This document shows positions 5,339-8,382 of a stretch of DNA of 8,382 nucleotides, in pieces. The translations under genes were made by a program, and so were the position numbers. The notes beneath the pieces were generated by a model that did no database searches, was not told where the DNA came from, and saw nothing but the letters and a program-made list of their open reading frames with translations. Source of the stretch: Candidatus Lloydbacteria bacterium RIFCSPLOWO2_02_FULL_54_12 (GTDB lineage: Bacteria > Patescibacteriota > Minisyncoccia > Phycocordibacterales > UBA6899); assembly GCA_001819095.1 (NCBI GenBank), contig MHLS01000011.1, positions 1 through 8,382 on the forward strand. The letters are read 5' to 3'. Positions within the stretch are counted from its first letter, which is position 1; every line of letters begins with the position of its first letter.

Positions 5339-6004
5339 ATGATCCCGTTAGGAACACCCCACAGTTTTGGTAATGCAAAGCCCGCGTCGCAAACAGGTAC
5401 CCCGCACAACTCGCAGGAAAAGATGCAGTTGGAAAACCGCCTGCGCATCAAAAAACTTGAAATAAAGGATCAGGAGCGTCATCTACATGATTTCGAGCGG
5501 GATATCTCCCAGCTCGAGGGTGAGACTCACCGCGCAGAACAGCAGGTCGCACGCGTGGAAGGCGAGGTGCGTAGTGTCGTGATGGGCGCAAGAAAAGAAG
5601 AAGGTCTCACGAAGGAGGCCGAGCAGGGCATGCGCGAGAAAGCACAGGGGATACACGGACTGCATGAAAAAGAAGAAAAGGTCAGGCGGGAGATCCTCGC
5701 CTTGAAGCGCGAGATCGAAACGAAAGAACACGAACTCGCTCTTCTCCATGACGACGAAAGGCAGTTGGTCAAAGAGAAAGAAGATTTCCGTCGTCAGTAT
5801 GAGATGGAGCATTTCACCGCAAGATCGGGAAGCGAACATGCGCACGAAAAAGAGCTTGAGGCGGTGCGTTACGAGCGGGAAGCAGACCGCAAAAAAACCG
5901 AGATCATGCGCAAAAAGGGAGACCACGACCGCGTCAAACAGGAAATATTGAGAAAGGAAGAGGAGGTCAGGTCGATCGAAACAGAGCTCCGGCGGCTGGG
6001 GTAG
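5339..6004 (+). CDS. Coiled-coil protein of unknown function
   Basis: 221 residues. After a disordered, Pro/Gly/Asn-rich head (1-28), nearly the whole chain (about 30-221) is a charged Glu/Lys/Arg-rich helix with leucine, isoleucine and valine spaced as in a coiled coil; long runs lack Pro and Gly. There is no signal peptide, membrane segment or enzymatic motif. Such proteins are usually structural or scaffolding, but nothing here fixes a role. The ATG coincides with the predicted transcription start and no Shine-Dalgarno is present, so translation is probably leaderless. The gene converges with the kinase at 6075-6818 on a shared terminator. Low complexity means similarity to SMC-like proteins would not by itself show homology. 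Confidence 0.75.
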   Translation: MIPLGTPHSFGNAKPASQTGTPHNSQEKMQLENRLRIKKLEIKDQERHLHDFERDISQLEGETHRAEQQVARVEGEVRSVVMGARKEEGLTKEAEQGMREKAQGIHGLHEKEEKVRREILALKREIETKEHELALLHDDERQLVKEKEDFRRQYEMEHFTARSGSEHAHEKELEAVRYEREADRKKTEIMRKKGDHDRVKQEILRKEEEVRSIETELRRLG

Positions 6005-6041
6005 ACGGCACGGAGAGAGAACAGGTCGCCCTCAACAAAAG

Positions 6042-6070
6042 ATCCGCGACCTACTTGGGGTCACGGATTT
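6042..6070. terminator. Shared bidirectional terminator
   Basis: ATCCGCGACC (6042-6051) pairs with GGTCACGGAT (6059-6068): nine Watson-Crick pairs plus one position that is A-C in plus-strand RNA and a G-U wobble in minus-strand RNA. On the minus strand it is followed by CTTTTGTTG, so it best fits the kinase gene, which ends at 6075; it can also stop the plus-strand coiled-coil gene, which ends at 6004. Confidence 0.7.
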
Positions 6071-6074
6071 GTTG

Positions 6075-6818
6075 CTACTGCTCTTTTTCCCGTTCCGCGA
6101 TCTGTCTCTCGATCGCACCTAGGACCTTTTCCGTCATCAGGTCGACCATGCCCTGTCGATTGAGGTGGGTCGTGTCGATGAGCTCGAGTTGAGGGTAATT
6201 TGGTCCGAGCTTCTCAAAAAGCTCTCTATAGTGCTTCGCGCGTCGTGCAATGCTTTCCGGGTTCGAACTGTCGCCCAAGACATCGGTCGAGGCGAACTCG
6301 AGGTCACGCGAGACTGCAACGTCGGGGTCGGCGATGAAGTAGTAGGATGCCGTGACATGTTTCACCCAAAGCCGCGAGAGAAAGAACTTGGTCGCCGTGT
6401 CGCGCTCGTCCTTACTGATTGCGCCTTTGTCGAGCCAGTATTCCATCCACGTTGGCGTGTCAAAGATGCCGCGGTCAAGGATCACGACGTCGAAGGTGTG
6501 CATGTGCACGGCGTCGAGGAGTATCTTGAGCGCGTAGATACCCGTGTAGTAGTTGTAGAGCGGGCTCTTGCGCGAAATGTGTTGCGTCGCCATTGCGCCT
6601 TCCTGCGGGGTCGCCACGCTGAAGCCGTTCCGGTGGAGCGTCTGGTACAGTTTTTCGATGGTCGTCGACTTTCCGGAATCCGGTGAGCCGCCGAATTCGA
6701 TGACGAAGGGTGCGGGGAAGTAGTCACTCCCGTGTCGCCGGTCATGTTTGAGGTGGCGCCTTATCTTCGCAAGCTTCTCTTCAAAAAGTCGCTGTCGCGG
6801 CTTCGCTTGTCTTGCCAT
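6075..6818 (-). CDS. P-loop kinase, thymidylate/deoxynucleoside kinase-like
   Basis: 247 residues. A basic N-terminal helix (1-30) precedes the core. The Walker A motif is GSPDSGKST (44-52) after a hydrophobic strand. A Walker B-like strand VVILDRGIFD (111-120) contains the DRG typical of nucleoside and nucleotide kinases. An Arg-rich helix (ARRAKHYRELF) near 191-201 could be the lid or arginine-finger region. This points to the thymidylate kinase/deoxynucleoside kinase branch of P-loop kinases, but the substrate could be another nucleotide, a polynucleotide end or a protein. AAGGAG lies eight bases before the ATG, which fixes the start. It diverges from a HAD phosphatase (6884-7468) across a 65-bp gap, so the two may be co-controlled. 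There is no transmembrane segment; it is probably cytosolic. Confidence 0.8.
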   Translation of the reverse strand: MARQAKPRQRLFEEKLAKIRRHLKHDRRHGSDYFPAPFVIEFGGSPDSGKSTTIEKLYQTLHRNGFSVATPQEGAMATQHISRKSPLYNYYTGIYALKILLDAVHMHTFDVVILDRGIFDTPTWMEYWLDKGAISKDERDTATKFFLSRLWVKHVTASYYFIADPDVAVSRDLEFASTDVLGDSSNPESIARRAKHYRELFEKLGPNYPQLELIDTTHLNRQGMVDLMTEKVLGAIERQIAEREKEQ

Positions 6819-6833
6819 TTGCTACTCTCCTTC

Positions 6834-6862
6834 TGTGAACGAACGATTGCTTCTGCTATTAT
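6834..6862 (+). promoter_or_regulatory. Putative promoter of the HAD gene
   Basis: TATTAT (6857-6862) is a good -10 match, with TGTGAA (6834-6839) as a poor -35 at 17 bp. AGGGAAGGG (6863-6871) follows, 12 bases before the ATG, and would be a distant Shine-Dalgarno only if transcription starts at or before it. Confidence 0.35.
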
Positions 6863-6883
6863 AGGGAAGGGTCGGATATCCAC

Positions 6884-7468
6884 ATGACTTCACAGGAAGA
6901 TATTTTTGTTGTCGGTTTTGACCTTGATGGCGTGATTATTGACCATACGCAGAATAAGATGCGTATCGGCGCGCGTTATGGTGTTACGCTTCGCCCCGAG
7001 GATACGCACTCCGAGCGGATGGCGGACCTTTTCTCGAAAGAGACCTACCGCGAGATACAAAAGCAGATGTATGACGACACCGACGAGGCGCTTTCCGCGC
7101 CTTTGATGGAAGGGGCCTTCGCGGGCTTGGCGTCGCTCCGCGAGCATGACATACCCTATTTCCTTATCTCACGGCGCAAGACACCGATCAATGCGCTCCA
7201 CTTGATCGAGCGTCGCGGACTCTGGGGTGAATATTTTACTCCGGAGAACACGTTCTTCGTTGAGCACATGGAGGACAAAGATCCGGTCGCGCGAGAACTT
7301 GGCGTGACGCATTTCGTCGACGACGAACGGAGGGTGCTCCGCCTTATGCCGTCGGTTCCCAAGCGTATACTTTTTGACGACCGAAACCACTTTGCCGACG
7401 ACACGGAGTTTCTGCGGGTGAGAAATTGGGTTGAACTCGGTGGGGTGCTCGGTATTGCCAACCAGTAA
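6884..7468 (+). CDS. HAD superfamily hydrolase
   Basis: 194 residues. The HAD motifs appear in order: motif I GFDLDGV (nucleophile D13, acid/base D15), motif II serine in FLISRRK (S96), a lysine around K132 and motif IV FVDDERR (D146, D147). A helical cap segment lies between motifs I and II (about 25-85), placing it near HAD subfamily I, which includes small-molecule phosphatases and 5'(3')-nucleotidases. The likely reaction is phosphate removal from a small metabolite via a phospho-aspartate. The substrate is unknown. It stands head to head with the P-loop kinase, an arrangement suggesting, but not showing, opposing steps on the same kind of substrate. The start ATG is the only one placed close before motif I. 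Confidence 0.88.
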   Translation: MTSQEDIFVVGFDLDGVIIDHTQNKMRIGARYGVTLRPEDTHSERMADLFSKETYREIQKQMYDDTDEALSAPLMEGAFAGLASLREHDIPYFLISRRKTPINALHLIERRGLWGEYFTPENTFFVEHMEDKDPVARELGVTHFVDDERRVLRLMPSVPKRILFDDRNHFADDTEFLRVRNWVELGGVLGIANQ

Positions 7469-7494
7469 TATGCTCCCGTAAACTGACGGGATGG

Positions 7495-7613
7495 ACCCCG
7501 TTAGAGGTCGCGGACCCGAAATTAATATTACGACAATAATTGTGCCAATTATACGTAGCAGTAACCAGGTACGAACGTGGGCAATGGTGTTCGCGTCCTA
7601 CCTCTAACGGGGT
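7495..7613. repeat. 119-bp element bounded by a perfect 14-bp inverted repeat
   Basis: ACCCCGTTAGAGGT (7495-7508) is perfectly complementary to ACCTCTAACGGGGT (7600-7613). The 91-bp interior is AT-rich at its left and contains the near-palindrome ACAATAATTGT (about 7533-7543). The right arm overlaps the first two bases of the next gene's GTG start (7612-7614), so a long hairpin would hide the start codon. It could be a translational switch, a recombination site or the footprint of a small mobile element. No transposase is near. Confidence 0.65.
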
Positions 7614-8121
7614 GGACATTTTCTCTCACGGACTATGGGGTAGTGTGACGGTGGGGCGGAAGAATAAAAAAAGTTTTTGGACCGCATTTGCGTTCGGGGT
7701 GTTCCCCGACCTTTTTGCGTTCGGCCTTCCTTTTTCACATCTGCTCTTCTCCATGCTTACCGGAGATGTGCAGGGGGTTATGGTGGAGCATGGTGCCGGA
7801 CACCCGAATATTCCGGAGTACACTTACGGTCTTTACAATATTTCTCATAGTCTCGTCATCTTCGCCGCCGTATTTCTACTGGTTTGGGCGGTTCGCAAGA
7901 AACCCCTCTGGGAAACGCTTGCGTGGGGACTGCACATTGCGTTGGATATCTTCACTCATAACGATAAATTTTTTCCCACGCCATTTCTCTGGCCGATCTC
8001 CGACTTTTATGTGAACGGGATCTCGTGGGGTCAACCGATTATTTTCTTCCCCAACGTCGCACTCCTTGTCGGCTTCTACGCCTACTGGTGGTATAGGCGT
8101 CACAAAAATCCTGTGTCTTAA
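7612..8121 (+). CDS. Multi-pass membrane protein, YdjM/DUF457-like metal-dependent hydrolase
   Basis: 169 residues with three to four hydrophobic membrane segments (about 22-50, 77-95, 100-116, 143-161) and conserved-looking polar residues within or beside them: H6 in FSHGLWG, D33 in FPDLF, H79 in NISHSL, and H108, D112 and H116 in LHIALDIFTH. This His/Asp pattern resembles inner-membrane YdjM/DUF457-type putative metal-dependent hydrolases; their reaction is not established. The frame extends upstream to a TTG at 7540, but that part is unlike the family and lies inside the inverted-repeat element; GTG at 7612 gives MDIFSHG, the expected beginning. No proper Shine-Dalgarno is seen for it. The basic C-terminal tail is probably cytoplasmic. 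Confidence 0.75.
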   Translation: MDIFSHGLWGSVTVGRKNKKSFWTAFAFGVFPDLFAFGLPFSHLLFSMLTGDVQGVMVEHGAGHPNIPEYTYGLYNISHSLVIFAAVFLLVWAVRKKPLWETLAWGLHIALDIFTHNDKFFPTPFLWPISDFYVNGISWGQPIIFFPNVALLVGFYAYWWYRRHKNPVS

Positions 8122-8123
8122 CG

Positions 8124-8144
8124 ATACAAGGTTCCACCTTGTAT
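8124..8144. repeat. ATACAAGGT palindrome, second occurrence
   Basis: ATACAAGGT (8124-8132), TCC loop, ACCTTGTAT (8136-8144): a perfect 9-bp inverted repeat sharing its arm with the hairpin at 4620-4673. It is two bases after the stop of the membrane protein gene and followed by AAAAAAA rather than T, so it is a poor plus-strand terminator by itself. Confidence 0.7.
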
Positions 8145-8168
8145 AAAAAAACGCCACCGAGGTGGCGT
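8145..8168 (-). terminator. Terminator of the small membrane protein gene
   Basis: On the minus strand ACGCCACC (8168-8161) pairs with GGTGGCGT (8158-8151), followed by T for seven bases (8151-8145). It begins 19 bases beyond the stop at 8188. As drawn with all eight pairs the loop is only two bases, so the last pair or two are probably open. Confidence 0.75.
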
Positions 8169-8187
8169 TGTGACGAACGGAGATCCG

Positions 8188-8313
8188 CTACGACAAGAGT
8201 TCCTTTGCCAGTTCGGCACCCGGCACGGAGCCGAGGTACACGATGGCGGCAACGTGGATGGCGATGAGGCCGATGTAGCAGAAGGCATAGAACGCTTTTC
8301 CCTCGCCTTCCAT
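8188..8313 (-). CDS. 41-residue single-span membrane protein
   Basis: Starts MEGEGKAFYAF, has a hydrophobic helix at about residues 8-28 with two histidine/cysteine positions inside it (C12, H20), then a short Gly/Pro turn and an acidic/basic tail ending in KELLS. It is too short for ordinary gene callers. Support comes from its base composition, which matches neighbouring genes, GGGAC just before the ATG as a weak Shine-Dalgarno, and a strong terminator directly after the stop. The frame is open upstream of the ATG for about 15 codons (SANAPILSYFLLWDKS), so an upstream TTG start is possible. Function unknown; small proteins of this type are often subunits or regulators of membrane complexes. 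Confidence 0.6.
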   Translation of the reverse strand: MEGEGKAFYAFCYIGLIAIHVAAIVYLGSVPGAELAKELLS

Positions 8314-8382
8314 AGACTTGTCCCACAATAAGAAATATGAGAGAATGGGTGCATTAGCACTTTATGTTTTCTCGTATGGATA

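Noticed and set aside
7500..7609. Integron attC site at the inverted repeat
   Set aside because: GTTAGAG and CTCTAAC recall the R' and R'' boxes, but their order is reversed relative to attC and there is no integrase or cassette array in view.

Overview
The window looks like chromosomal DNA from a small-genome bacterium, probably a Patescibacteria/CPR lineage of the Parcubacteria kind. This is inferred from gene style and content (short, singly transcribed, poorly conserved genes; one apparently leaderless gene; compact terminators), not from a phylogenetic marker I could compare. Base composition is moderately GC-rich in the genes. There is no phage or plasmid backbone and no CRISPR array.

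Layout. Positions 1-626 have no convincing gene but are densely structured. Two related hairpin units resemble the right end/omegaRNA of IS200/IS605 (TnpB) elements, and a strong terminator lies between them. At 627-812 a tRNA-like gene has an intact acceptor stem, D arm, T arm and CCA, but about 110 extra structured bases where the anticodon arm should be; a terminator follows. A minus-strand amidohydrolase (998-2005) with its own promoter and terminator comes next. Divergent from it is fusA (EF-G, 2346-4493), the one unmistakable housekeeping gene.

The fusA locus is the most unusual part. The intact gene lies inside the ruins of a second fusA. The first 14 codons of another EF-G are at 2237, just upstream, and the last 11 codons of another EF-G are at 4562-4597, just downstream. 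Both are in the right order and strand and differ from the intact gene almost only at synonymous sites. Between the fragments and the intact gene lie short spacers carrying a 14-bp inverted repeat (2302-2315 and 4523-4536). The nested arrangement looks like a complete fusA cassette having replaced the interior of a resident fusA.

Downstream are mostly one-gene units separated by hairpin terminators: an exported small protein (4735-5265), a coiled-coil protein whose start codon coincides with the predicted transcription start (5339-6004), a minus-strand P-loop kinase (6075-6818) divergent from a HAD phosphatase (6884-7468), a polytopic YdjM/DUF457-like membrane protein (7612-8121) preceded by a 119-bp inverted-repeat structure ending at its start codon, and a 41-residue membrane protein on the minus strand (8188-8313). 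A palindromic word, ATACAAGGT with its complement, recurs in the hairpins at 4620 and 8124.
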